64,000 nt of DNA from Ectobius pallidus (lineage: Eukaryota > Arthropoda > Insecta > Blattodea > Ectobiidae). A program made the translations under genes and the position numbers. Position 1 is the first letter of the stretch; each line of letters starts with the position of its first letter. The stretch covers positions 196,068,174 through 196,132,173 of the forward strand of contig CAXKWD010000003.1 of the NCBI GenBank assembly GCA_964059195.1, given 5' to 3'. The notes under the pieces were generated by a model, which ran no database searches, had not been told where the DNA came from, and worked only from the letters and a program-made list of their open reading frames with translations. Positions 1 through 11,785 of this stretch are shown piece after piece.

Positions 1-150
1 GACTTTTTATGGGTGGTAACATCAAAATCAGAGATCACGTCACTTCCAGTAATAATTTTATGACTTGTCCATTTAGTCAAATACTTTAACAGATTATCGA
101 AGTTCATTAAAAAGTAAAAATATTACTGTCGTGAGAGCGGTATAAACAGA
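1..150. other. unassigned A+T-rich flank
   Basis: No coding potential, RNA gene or repeat structure is visible before the left arm of the palindromic element. Confidence 0.4.
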
Positions 151-1500
151 CAATAATCAAATGAAATAAACTAAATATGATACCAGTTGCTCAACTATAA
201 TTTATTTTAAAATTCGCCGCCTAGGCTTTTCGGTGCGTTAACACTATCTTCAGGGAAAATTTTTGCTGACTTGGTTTTAAAAAAAAACCAAACTTGGAGT
301 TTCAATAATTAAAATTAAAGCTGCATTTTGTCACATTTATAAAATAAAATAAAATTCACAAAAGCTTACAGAAGACAATTTAGTGACAGTGCTTTTGTGA
401 GCGTTTGTGAATATTATATTATTTTATAAATGTGACAAAATGCAGTTTTGATTTTAATTATTGGAACTCAAAGCCAGCAGAAGATGAAAAAAGGCGCATC
501 GAGAGGCCTAGGCGGCGAATTTTAAAATCTATATATATATAAGGCTTTGTCCTAACTGACTGATTGACAGAGAATCAACGTACAGCCTAAACTATAAGAG
601 GTAGAGACTTGGAATTTTGACAGTACCTTCGTTTCATAATGCAGGTGCTCACTAAGAAAGTATTTTGAAAAAATTTAATTTAAACGCCAAAAATTAAATG
701 TTTTTCAGAATACTTAATCCCTTTTTACACAGAATTATCAAATCCAAATCACAGTTCACATGATAACAGTGTATTGTTGGAAGTCTTCACATAAGGCTTT
801 GGAAATAAATGAAACGGGACTTGACAAATTAGAGAAGCTTTAAAATTTATATTTGAGTAAATAATGTATCTCAAAATTTTGTATATTATGTAAAATAATC
901 AGTAAATTCAACCTTTTAATCGAAATGTTAGAAATAATAAATATGTTCTTTACAGCTTACAAGTTTCGCGGGCAAAGCCTTAGCCTAATGGGAAGACATT
1001 GAATGATTTGGACGAAACACAATAAGCGGGGGTTTTTTGGGCTAGGGAACTCTAATCTGAGGTCTTTTTTTCCCCCGGATGGCGCAATTTGATCGTGAAA
1101 TGCACCTCAAAGCCGGGTTTTTAGTGTGTTTAATTATCAATCGTTATAATAAAATTGTTTATGCATGATTTTGGCAAGGTTCATGAATCTATGGTTTACT
1201 CTAATAGTTTCATTTCGACTTTGTATGCCCATATGGCAGCATAAGATTCGTTTTGTTCGTTTGTTTATTTATATTTTTAACGTTAAACAATGTAATTAAG
1301 GGTAAAATTATCTAATTCCTGCAATTTATGTAAAAACGATGTCAGTGTTAATAAATATAATGTTTTAATAGCTTTTCTGTTAATTAATTATTTAAACTCA
1401 ATATCTTGCAGTTGAGTAAGTAATCGCGGGCGAAGCCGCGGGCACTTGCTAGTAAATTATAGTTAAGCAACTGGTATCACATTTATTTTATTTCATTGAT
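151..1500. mobile_element. palindromic foldback element, right arm split by a Helitron
   Basis: The left arm (about 151-368) is the reverse complement of a right arm that starts near 391. The inner part pairs 297-366 with about 391-469. The outer part (151-232, containing CAACTATAATTTATTTTAAA) pairs with 505-527 joined to 1453-1500. The right arm is continuous only if 528-1452 is removed; that insert is a Helitron. No transposase is encoded, so this is a nonautonomous foldback or MITE-like element. Superfamily is unknown because no clear target-site duplication is seen at the outer ends. Confidence 0.7.
528..1452 (+). mobile_element. nonautonomous Helitron, 925 bp
   Basis: It starts with TCTATATATATATAAGG and ends in CTAG. 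A GC-rich hairpin (GGCGAAGCC core, about 1427-1440) lies roughly 10 nt before the end. It sits exactly between A527 and T1453, the AT target expected of Helitrons, inside one arm of a palindromic element. That uninterrupted second arm independently proves both boundaries. No Rep/helicase ORF is present. Three related 3' ends occur in the window (10036-10498, 13777-14625 and, more distantly, 32998-33675). Confidence 0.85.
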
Positions 1501-1674
1501 CTAGTTCAACAGTATTGGACATGTATTTTAATAACTTTGAAACAAAGAACGATTACCACCGTGACTTCAAAGTGTTTTTCAAAGCAAATAAAATTTATGT
1601 CAAATGTTTTTACATAAAATGTTTTTCTTACTGCAGTACCACCATGTTTGGAATGCGTTCTGTCATAACAAACT

Positions 1675-1695
1675 AGTAGTAGTAGTAGTAGTAGT
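1675..1695. repeat. (AGT)7 microsatellite
   Basis: Seven perfect AGT units. They lie downstream of the 3' end of the minus-strand LINE fragment but are not clearly joined to it. Confidence 0.9.
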
Positions 1696-1924
1696 GTATT
1701 TATTTCTCACAAAAAAAATTCTCACATATAAACCACATTATTTACATTAACCGGCGCACGGGTCGGTGTCGACCATACGTGCTCACTGCATACACTTAAA
1801 TTATTACCCCATAAAAACCCAATTGAAAAAAACTATATTCTATTATTTACATAACCCCAGACGTAACCCCCCACCCCCAAACAAGTAAAAATTTCATAGA
1901 CACATAGACATTATTAAGACAAAA

Positions 1925-2640
1925 AACAACAAGATAATAATAATAAAAAAATAATAATAACACTTAGATTTCCTTAATTCTCTAAATCTAGGCTTTCCCT
2001 CATACATCCAACTTTCTGCAGAAATTTACACAACCCGTGCCAATTGTGCTCATCCAGTAATAGATCTAGACATGCCTCCCTACTTCTTTGCGAGTTTAAA
2101 AATTTGTCGGGTAGCATCATAACTCTCCAGCGCTCTGTCATTCCACATCCCGCCAAGATATGAACCCAGGTTTCATTTCCCCTGCACATTGGGCAGATTC
2201 TCCCCCCTCTCTCATCCGAAATTCTCTGAGTTTTCCATCTTCCCAGGCGATTCCAGGCCATTGCTGCTCTATCTTCCGCACCCAATCTTTCTATATATGC
2301 TTCCCTTCCCCAATTAGCCTTTAATTCTGCTTTTAATTCTAATGACACTTTACCATTACAATCCGCCTCGATGTTCTGCCTCTCGATATCAATTAATCTC
2401 CCTCTTATCTTCTTCCAAATATTCTTTCTATTCTCAATCCCCTTTTCCCACACCCACCCCATCCCTATACCCTCCAAACCCCTTTTTATGTTGGACGCCC
2501 AGTTTGTTGTTCCTAAATTCTCAAGTTGCTCATTGCAACAAATAAATTTTAAAGACGTATCTTCAGCCGTTAATAAATTTAACCAGTATTTTATTGTCAT
2601 AATTTTGCAGAATGTTAACAAACTATTAAGCCTGTGCAAT
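1925..2640 (-). mobile_element. LINE 3' fragment (R1/Jockey-type ORF2 C-terminus)
   Basis: A 221-codon open frame (2639 to 1974, minus) ends with a CPMCRGNETWVHILAGC motif. This is the Cys-Cys-His-Cys finger found at the C-terminus of ORF2 in R1, I and Jockey-group non-LTR retrotransposons. Endonuclease and reverse transcriptase domains are missing, so the copy is 5'-truncated. An AAT-rich tract at 1930-1960 may be its 3' tail. It abuts an oppositely oriented LINE fragment at about 2640. The clade is not certain; a host gene is unlikely. Confidence 0.65.
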
Positions 2641-2644
2641 CCTC

Positions 2645-3165
2645 TTATGCAGAGGGAAACAGCTCCTCAAAGACTACTACACAAAACTTTGGAACGTTAT
2701 ATAGGCTACATAAACTCCGAAGTAACCACTCACACCAAACCTTTTATCCCAAACATCTTCCACAGGTTTTCCCTATTTCTGTGCCTCCAACTACATGCTA
2801 ACTCAGTTCATAACTAATCACAGCTGTTTTCGATCATACCTGTTTAAAATAAATAAAACAACGTCACCAACATGCAACTATCCTGAGGAAGAAATTGAGA
2901 CGGCCCTGCACATACTAACACAGTGCTCCAGGCTTGAAAGAGAAAGACCAGCTATTCTGAAGTCAATACCTTTGCCATTTGTGATGAAATACCATACAGA
3001 TACAGATACCCAGCTTCATCAGCAAAGTTTTTCGCTCCATTACATAAACCGTTATATATGTTATTGTAAATCCTTATAATACTATATATACCCCGTGATA
3101 ATATACCTGATGGTGAAACACGGGTTGTAATGTAAGTTGAACAAATTTAAAAAAAAAAAAAAAAA
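2645..3165 (+). mobile_element. LINE 3' end with poly(A), second family
   Basis: Frames on the plus strand read LTQFITNHSCFRSYLFKI, then SPTCNYPEEEIETALHILTQC and ERERPAIL (2795-3079). This is the typical end of the RNase H and C-terminal zinc-finger region of Jockey/LOA-type LINEs. A frameshift separates it from the upstream segment (about 2645-2815). An 18-nt poly(A) tract at about 3148-3165 marks the 3' end. It is 5'-truncated and nonfunctional, head-to-head with the neighbouring minus-strand LINE fragment. Confidence 0.75.
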
Positions 3166-3642
3166 CTCAATGTTTATAGTTTCAATATTATCCGAATAGG
3201 CTAAGTTATAGGTCTAACCAAAGTATGGAAATACAGATAAAGTTACAGACGTTATTCATATAAGTTAAATTTATCTCCAAGACTCTGAATAATATTAAAT
3301 GATGTCCTGTATTCAGAATCAGAGTCTATTGCTCTAAAATCATTGCACTTTATGTCACTTTTCTTTGAGGTCAATTGTGGGAAAAAATCTTAGAACATAC
3401 GCATTTTCCAACCAAATATTGGGATCCAATACGGATTGTAGATATTAACTCTGGACAATGCGTAGAGTTCAGGATGTCTAGATGGTAATTTTTGACACAT
3501 CATTTCAGAATATTCAGATTTCAGATAACTAGATATTTGTTCCGCAGTTTATTGGGATCAAGTCTGTAGACATGTGAAGACACAGTTTTTGGAACCCCTC
3601 TAGACTACTTGTTGTGTTCTTGATATTATTACCTAACACTAC
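3166..3642. other. no recognised feature
   Basis: A+T-rich sequence with no coding frame, RNA gene or repeat that I can identify. Confidence 0.4.
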
Positions 3643-4210
3643 TATACCCTTAGCAACCAGGGAAGGCGGTTGAGGCCAGGTAGATTCCTTCACCCACAGG
3701 CACCCTCCCATTTACAAGGGCAGGAGATTTAGGACCAACTGTAATTTCCTCCCCGTGAGTCACCTAGTGTACTTCAATCAATCAATCTTAGATTTTTTTA
3801 ATATGTCATTTTATCTTAAAATGTTTGTTATATATCAACTCTACACATAATTACAAGAAAAATGACACCAAACAATGTATAATTTACTTTAATAGGAACA
3901 TAGGACTTGAAAGCAGTTTTCTCGTAACTTTTATTTATGTATTTGTTATAAATGTTCCTGTTAAAGTAAATTATACATTGTTTGGTGTCATTTTTCTTGT
4001 AATTATGTGTAGAATTTATATATAACAAACATTTTAAGATAAAATGACAGATTGAAAAAATCTAAGATTGATTGATTGAAGTAGACTAGGTGACTCACGG
4101 GGAGGAAATTACGGTTGGTCCTAAATCTCCTGCCCTTGTAAATGTGAGGGTGCCTGTGGGTGAAGGAATCTACCTGGCCTCAACCGCCTTCCCTGGTTGC
4201 TAAGGGTATA
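3643..4210. mobile_element. foldback MITE with 259-bp inverted arms
   Basis: Left arm 3643-3901 and right arm 3952-4210 are near-perfect reverse complements of equal length around a 50-bp spacer. The outer ends are TATACCCTTAGCAACC and its complement. TA at each extreme is compatible with a TA target duplication (Tc1/mariner style), but the ends are symmetric, so the boundary is ambiguous by 2 bp. No transposase is encoded. The short frames seen on both strands here are identical because of the palindrome and are not genes. Confidence 0.85.
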
Positions 4211-4263
4211 GGCATTTTTGTTTCCTACTTACAACCTTTGCCTAAGATTCCTCCCTTGCCTGT

Positions 4264-7086
4264 TTATTTAATCATTTAATCATTTATTTTTACAACCTTA
4301 CACATACAAGATGTATGTAATGGTATAGTCAAGGTAACAATAAAATAACAATGTTAAACTAAATTACAATTGTAGGGTTCCTACTTGCTCGTGAAATTCC
4401 TCCACTTTGTAAAATGGATTTTCCGCTAGCCATCTCTTTATGGTTGCTCTAAATCTAGGCAAGCTAATATCATGAGCACATTGAGGTAGTTTATTAAAAA
4501 GTTTTAAAGACATAGCATGAAATGACCTTTTTGTTTTATATAATCTAACTGCAGGCTCAATTAAAAGATAATTTGATCTTGTATTATGATTATGCACATC
4601 ATGAGCACTACTATATTCATTAAGTCCACGTTTCACCGTTAATAGGCATTCGAATATATACAAATTAACTATAGTAAAGATGTGCTCCTTCTTGAATAAC
4701 GGTCTACAATGTTCATTGAACTGTGCACCTGTTATTATACGTATGACTTTTTTCTGTAGAATGAGAAGTTTTGATACACCTGGACTGTTCCCCCATATCG
4801 TAATGCCATATAACAATAGGCTATTAAAAAAAGCAAAATATGACATTCGTAAATATGACTTGGATACTAATGATTTCAACTGTCGAAGCAAATAAATAAC
4901 TCTAGATAACCTTACACATAAATGTTCGATTTGACTGTCCCAAGATACTTTTGGATCCAATATTAGTCCAAGTAATTTAACATTGGTTTGAAGTTGAGCA
5001 TTCATTGTGTCTTTTAACGAAAAAAGTATCTTTTGAGTTTTGCTAAAATTAAGACTGAAACCATTGGCCTGGAACCACAGAGTGGCATTATTTAGAGATT
5101 CGGTCATAACAGTATTTAAATTTAGCAAATCTTTATCTGAGTGATATAAAGAAGTATCATCGGCAAACAAAACGCATTCGGTACTAATATTGCTTGGCAA
5201 ATCATTAATGGCTAAGAGAAACAATAGAGGACCCAAAACAGAACCCTGTGGGACGCCACATTTAACAGGAGTGCTATCGGAAAGAATGCCATTATAACAA
5301 ACTCTTGAATAACGGTCAGTTAGATAAGATTTGAATAGACTCAATTCAGCTCCGGTCACCCCGTAGTATTCCAGTTTATAATATAGAATTTCATAAGAAA
5401 CACAATCGAATGCCTTGGACATGTCACATAGAATAGCCATAGTGCTTTTATGATTTTCAAATCCCTTTAATATACTAGACACCAACTCTTCAATCGCCTC
5501 TATAGTTGACAACCCTCTTCTGAATCCAAATTGTGATTGGGATAAGATGGAGTTCTGTTCTAGATAAGCAATAAGCTGGGTGTTCATAACCGTCTCAATA
5601 ATCTTTGAAAATATGGGAACGATTGATATAGGCCTGTAATTGTTGGCATCTGAAGGATCACCCTTTTTATGTATCGGGACTGTTTTTGCTATCTTTAATG
5701 TCTCAGGGAAGATTCCATTTTCCAAGCACTGGTTTATACTTTTAGTTAGGGGTTGCACAATGAATGGCAAAACTTCCTTGACTAGATTAGCGTCAATATC
5801 GAAAATATCTTTAGAGTTAGAATTCTTCATATTTTTTATTATTTTACTTATTTCAAGGCAAGAAACCGGCTTCCAAGCAAGTAATGATTGATTACGCTGA
5901 ATTCTATCCAAAAAGTGTTTTGCACTGAGTAAGCAAGGAGGAACCCTTTGTTGTATATCACTAACAGAATTGCAGAAATGTTCTTTAAAAATATCAGGAG
6001 TTAAATCACAATTATTCTGTTGAACAGTATTACAATTCTTTACTTTGTTAATAACTGACCAAGCAGCTTTACATTTGTTCCTTGAATTGTTTATAAGAAA
6101 CTCATTGTAAGAAAACTTAGCATTCTTTAGCTGAAGTTTGTATTCTTTCTTGGCTTTCAAAAATTCAGCCTTCGCAAAATTGTTAGTAATATCAAATCTT
6201 TCGCACCATTTAATAAAAGTATACCACTTCCGTATATTAGCTTTATATATTTTAAGGTCATCATTGTACCAAGGCAAGCCTTGATTAAGATTAGATTTCA
6301 TTTTACTATTCTTCCATCTACTATCCTTATACGGAAAACAAATGTTAAAAATCTCTAAGAAACACGAAAGGAATCTTTCAAAATAATTATTATGATTAAA
6401 ATTGAGATCAGAGTCCCAATCAACTCCGCTTAGCATTATCTTAAAATTATATAAATTAGATTCATTAAAAGAACGCCATTTTCTTGTATCATCTGCCAAT
6501 ATAATCTTATGAGTGGGATTATCTTTAGTTAATAGTATTGACAAGGCATCATGGTCAGAAATAAGTGTTTGTAAAACATCCACACAGATATTTTGTCTGG
6601 AATAATTCGTAATAACATTGTCCAGACAAGAATTACCTCTTGTTGGCTTTGTGTTTAGACAGATACAATCAAAAGATCTGATGAGGTTTAAGAATTCCAC
6701 TGTTGGATTGATAGGTATGTTTATATCGATGTTTATATCCCCGCAAATGATTATTGGTAAGCTAAAAGAAAGCAAATAAATAAGTAGCTTTTCCATTCTC
6801 TCCATGAAAACTGCCATGTCGCCACATGGAGAACGGTATATAGATATAATAATAAAACCACAATCTAGTATGTTAACTCCACAAATCTCAAAGTGTTTTT
6901 CAGTGCAAAATTTAGACACATCCAGGATTCTGAAATTAATATGTTTCTTGAGGTAAATTGCGACACCGCCACAAGAGTAAACACTACGACTAAAAATACT
7001 ACCTGTCGTGTACCCTTCTAGTTTGGCGAGGTCACTATTATAAATTGATGACTGTGGGAACAACTTTGTCACTAGAATCACTAATG

Positions 7087-7090
<4 letters not shown>
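4264..7090 (-). mobile_element. 5'-truncated CR1/Jockey-like LINE, about 2.8 kb
   Basis: It comprises the 919-codon endonuclease/reverse transcriptase frame, a short 3' UTR, and a terminal 8-bp repeat tail (AAATGATT-like units on the minus strand, 4264-4290). Short tandem-repeat tails instead of poly(A) are typical of the CR1 group. The 5' end stops inside the endonuclease domain, next to histone H3 pseudogene sequence at about 7087. No target-site duplication is obvious. Confidence 0.8.
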
Positions 7091-7275
<185 letters not shown>

Positions 7276-9029
7276 TTGGCCACTACTCCAGTCCGAACGA
7301 GGTTTTCGAGAGGGTTTCTCTCGTTCTTAGGCGAATGCCGGACTGGTCAATAATCCCCTCAAACAGATACATGCACTACAAATCTCTAGAATACATAACT
7401 ACAAGTCACTAAAAAAATACACTCGGGAAATAATGCACATAAGACCTATCCGCACTTCGGTCAATCCTGCTCTAAAACACAAAGACACAAGTACACAGCC
7501 CAAACACGTCACACCATCAACATCCCCTACGGATGTACATAAGGGCACAATAGGCGTACACACTTCACATTTGGTTACCAAAATTTGGTTTGACCGGAGG
7601 TTTAGGCTTAATTGTTTGGCACTCCAGGGGTAAGGGTGGGCACAAAAAAAAAAAAGTTGGCTAGGCGTAAACGAGGAGAGAGGCCTTAAATTATTCCTAT
7701 ACCTTATACCACATTCCGTTTCCATCTGTATCCACGCCCTTATTTCCATCTTTTCCATAATTATTTACACATGATTTGCTCTTGCTTGAAGTTTTGGTTT
7801 TAGAAGTTATCTGTTGCTTGCCTTTTATGCATTTCATTGGGCTACTAATGTATGTCTCAAAAGTCTGCTCATCAACTATTCAGTTTAAAAAAGTTACTTA
7901 ATTCAAAAGTAATTCAAGCACACTAACAACTTTGTGCTTTAAGGGGAAATGGAATTGATTTGTGGATGAAAATTGTGATTTCATTTTTACTGTTGTATTT
8001 TATCCTAAGGACTTTCCTCTTTTAAATGATGTACGAGTATCATACATAAATTTACTATAATTGAAGACATGCCCGGAAAAAAACTTTTTTTTTCTGTTTT
8101 TCCTTTTTATGAGAATATCAACACTATGTAGTGGAGAAGTCTTAACTTTAAAGCTCAATTTATTTTTGGATGAAAATTAATATTTTATTTTTATTTTTGT
8201 ATTTTAATCTCTGGACTTCCCTTTCCAAATTTATGTATCATACATTTACCATTTCTATCCGTAATAGAAGGTGGCATAAGGTGGAACATTTAAAATTACT
8301 TTCTTAAACATACCACAAACGGAAATGAAGTTTATCAGTCAAGATTTCTATCCGTGTTATTTATTTTGTTTCCTGGGAAGATCCAGACTATGGCGCAGGG
8401 ATGTTTTTAACTTGGAAGCTCGTTCCCTAAGTTTACTTTTTATACCTAAAAGGTACATTTTCGCAGCTTCTATTTAACCTAAAATCTTTAAGTTTTCAGG
8501 ATTTGTCTATTCAGGTGTCTTGCACTGAAAAAAAAAACAGATTTTGAATTGCTTAATTTATTAAATATTTACAATTAATGAGGTACTTAAAATGTTGATA
8601 AAAAGTAAATAAAAAATATTTCAGTAAGTAAATATATTTTTGAAAATCCTTTTTTCAGTACTGACTCAAGCTATGTATCTAAAAGGTATAAAATATCAAG
8701 TGCCTAGCTTTAGTAGTTTTGAAAAAAGGTACATTGAATTTAACACTGTAAAGATAGGCCATTCAGTATCCCCCTTAAGACTCAAATACACGGGATATTT
8801 CTGATATGATGCATAGAGATTTATATTGGTAAGGGGATTCTAAGCAGGCTATACCAGGCCCACTCCCCACCCCAGCTCCTCCCCTTTTTTCCACGATAGC
8901 GGATACGGCTGAAAACCTCTAGATTCGTTGAGAGAAAATAATGATTTCAGAATTAATCTTCACCTTGTTTGAAAAGGGAAATACCTTTCTGTTTGTCTTC
9001 ATGTCCTTTGTTCACTTTAAATTACTATA
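7276..9029. other. no gene recognised; degenerate repeats
   Basis: A short inverted motif (AGTCCG at about 7292 and CGGACT at about 7338) and an A12 run at about 7645 are visible. A loose duplication relates about 7965-8060 to 8160-8260, sharing TGGATGAAAATT and ATCATACAT. No convincing coding frame was found; the short open frames have no family resemblance I can name. Confidence 0.4.
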
Positions 9030-9644
9030 CAAGGTGTTAATGAATAACACCGAAATATTTTACCTGTGTATAGAGTGGACATAGACAAGCAACTTTTAGG
9101 AGATTTTTGCTCTATGGATTCAATTCTTCCTGTTATAACATAAAATATCCCAAGGCTATGCACGCCACTGTCTTCTAATATTTGAAATGATGGGAAACAA
9201 AGGAACAGTGAATATTGTGTAGTGGTCGGGAAAATTGTAAAAAATGACGATCGATATCTTACAACTCTGAGGGAAAAAAAGACAAACTAAGCATTTTTGT
9301 TAGGTTTGGAATTAGGATTAAAAACATAATGCAGTGGCGGGCAATCATGTGATTAATCAGTAAATTTTGCAGATTATGAAAATTCTAAATTATGGTATAG
9401 CTGTTGATGAATTGTTAAGAATAAGGTTTTTATCGATCGCTAAGAAGGCATGAAGTCAATTTAATGAAAATTTTAACCCTATTTCGCTCAATTATTGAGT
9501 TATGAGCACCAAATTTTAAGGACTTTAATGCCCTGTAGCATAGACATTTTACGTCATAGAGCAAAAATGTCCTAATAAAAGTTGCTTGTCTATGTCCCCT
9601 CTATACACAGGTAAAATATTTCGGTGTTATTCATTAACACCCTG
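9030..9644. mobile_element. 615-bp TA-flanked MITE with roughly 95-bp terminal inverted repeats
   Basis: Left end CAAGGTGTTAATGAATAAC pairs with right end GTTATTCATTAACACCCTG. The similarity continues through TTTACCTGTGTATAGAG and AAGCAACTTTTAGGA for about 95 bp. TA dinucleotides at 9028-9029 and 9645-9646 fit a TA target duplication. No transposase is present. Probable Tc1/mariner-type nonautonomous element. Confidence 0.8.
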
Positions 9645-10035
9645 TATATATATAATATAAAGTACAGTATTTACAAGGCAATTTCATCGAAATGTGTGTC
9701 CTTCGCTCCTGAATCTGAAACCGACCTGTGTCCATAGGTTAATGTTTATACCAAACCAAATAAGATTCGGGCTTATCCAGAGGCTGGTCTAACATTCGTT
9801 GTGAGCACGCCCCTTTGCAAAATTTTGATTTTAAATTACAAAAATCAAACGTTTTTGAGGAGATGAGGTACCTTCCATAAGAAACACACGAGCAATTCGA
9901 TTGCTGTGGAAAGCATTAGCAAAACAGTATTCAATTGTGAAATTAATTCAAGATGACCTTGCTCGGTTGCTATCTTGATAATTTGTTTACAATTTGCCGA
10001 GATCTGATTTACTCAGAAGGGGACCATGATTGCAG
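9645..10035. other. no recognised feature
   Basis: A TATATATATAATATA stretch starts immediately after the MITE. The remainder has no recognisable coding or repeat structure and does not match the 5' half of the first Helitron. Confidence 0.35.
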
Positions 10036-10498
10036 GCCTAAATGGGAAAACATTGAATGATTTGGACGAAACTCACAATATGTATTTTTTGGGTTAGGAT
10101 ACTTAATCTAAGGTCTTTTTTTCCCCTGGGCAGCGCACTTTATTCGTGAAATGCATCTCGAAGTGGGGTTTTTAGTTTTTTAATTACTAATCGTTATAAT
10201 AAAATTGTTTATGTATGATTTGGGTATGGTTCATAAATCTATGGTTTATTTTAATCGTTTCATTTTTAATTTGTGTGCCCATATGGCGGCATAAGATTAG
10301 TTTTGTTCGTTTATTTATATTTTTAACGTAAAAAAATATAATTAAGAGTAAAATTATGGAATTCCTGCAATTTATGCAAAAACGATGTCAGTGTTAATAA
10401 ATATAATGTTTTAATAACTTTTCTGTTAATAAATGATTGAAACTCAATATCTTGCAGTCGAGTAAGTAATTGCGGGCGAAACCGCGGGCACCAGCTAG
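10036..10498 (+). mobile_element. 5'-truncated Helitron copy
   Basis: It aligns through most of its length with 975-1452, sharing GAATGATTTGGACGAAAC, ATCGTTATAATAAAATTG and the terminal GCGGGCGAA hairpin. It ends in CTAG at 10495-10498 followed by T. The 5' half is absent or too diverged to recognise. A hAT element lies immediately next to its last base. Confidence 0.75.
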
Positions 10499-10505
10499 TA
10501 ATAAT

Positions 10506-11183
10506 TAGACCTGGGATTTTAAGGCAAATGTCTATTTTGTTCCTTATGAAATAACATGAAAATTGTTAAATATCTTGACATTTCATGGTATATCACTTAT
10601 ATTTACAGAGTTTTATAGTGCCCTAAAATGCCTATTTGGACCTTTGGAGTCTATTTTTACTATTTTAGTGCCTAAAATGCCTATTTTTTACATTTAAAAT
10701 AAAATTCAACTTCTGTAAATTTTACAATCATTTAATGGACATCCCTGAATGAAGGACAGAACAGCAGAGGGTGGGTTTTCACAGAAACATGATTTTCCCA
10801 AACAATTATCGCCAAAGAAATGCTGACTGACGGGGAGGATTCGCTCAAAACAACAAGTAGCAGGTATATAGTAAGAAGGGACATACTGTGTAAATTTTTC
10901 ATATAATCCAAAACTGTTTTTGATAAATGTAATTTGAATTCTGTCTAAATTTTGAAATTATTTCTGGTAGGAATAGGTATACCACGTTTTATACAGTAAA
11001 AAAAATCACATTAGAATTGAAGAGCATATTGTAGTATTTTAAAGTATATTTTCTGTCTATTTACACATTTTTAAAGCTTATTTTAAGTGCCTATTTTCTC
11101 TTTGAAAAGCCTATTTACTTGTTTTAAAAGCCTATTTTAGGTGCCTAAAACTAATTTTTTTAGAGCCTAAAATCCCAGGTCTA
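10506..11183. mobile_element. hAT-type nonautonomous element, 678 bp
   Basis: Terminal repeats TAGACCTGGGATTTTA and its complement are flanked by a perfect 8-bp duplication GTAATAAT (10498-10505 and 11184-11191). The interior is built of degenerate repeats of 'tgcctaaaatgcctatttt'. The duplication includes the last G of the neighbouring Helitron, so this element is younger than that Helitron. No transposase remains. Confidence 0.88.
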
Positions 11184-11439
11184 GTAATAATGTATAAATG
11201 AAAGGAATGAGGGTTATTATGGCCACAGGGACTGAAATAAGCTTCAAATCTATAAAGCAATAAATACATCAACTTATTAAAGTTAGGCTTATATTATCTC
11301 AGGGGCGGGGAAAGAAAGAAAGAAAGGGCCCCAGGGACAAATTTTCCCGGGGCCCCGTCAAATATTAAATTCATTACCCTATTCGCCAGTTATAATGTAT
11401 GCAACAAAATGATTACGTAATAATATTACATAATTATTA
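11184..11439. other. short unassigned stretch with GAAA microsatellite
   Basis: A (GAAA)n run at about 11309-11325 is followed by GGGCCCC-rich sequence. Nothing else is recognised. Confidence 0.4.
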
Positions 11440-11700
11440 ACTGCCAGAATCGTACCGGTACTTTATGAGATTGTCTGGTAGACAGGAAAATATCTGTCCG
11501 TCTGTCCGTCCGTCTATGTGTATGTACGCACGATAACTCAAATACGCTTTATCGGGTTTTCATAAAACTTGGTATACCATTTATAACGCCCATGGGACGA
11601 AGCCTACTAATTTTTGACCAAATCGATTAACTGATGCCGGGCACGAAACGGAAAATACATTAAAATATTCTATTTAAGAACAATTTTATCTGTATGTACC
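11440..11700 (-). repeat. reverse-oriented fragment of the tandem-module element
   Basis: Read on the minus strand, it carries the same modules as 12224-13115: the ataccaagttt-like motif, a GACGGACAGACGGACAGA-like run and the TCTCATAAAGTACCGGTAC end. Together with the plus-oriented copy it forms a loose head-to-head pair. Confidence 0.6.
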
Positions 11701-11785
11701 AGTTATATATTTTTTGAAAATTATGATTTTAAATCAGATATATAAGCTTTCATGAACCACAGACTATTGTCTCTGTTGGACATTA

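Noticed and set aside
3825..4028. Matching 66-codon frames on both strands
   Set aside because: The same sequence is read in both arms of a palindromic MITE; no gene.
4680..5891. Plus-strand frames at 4680-4895 and 5640-5891
   Set aside because: Shadows of the LINE reverse transcriptase coded on the minus strand.
7399..7758. 119-codon minus-strand frame
   Set aside because: No family resemblance; composition follows noncoding surroundings.
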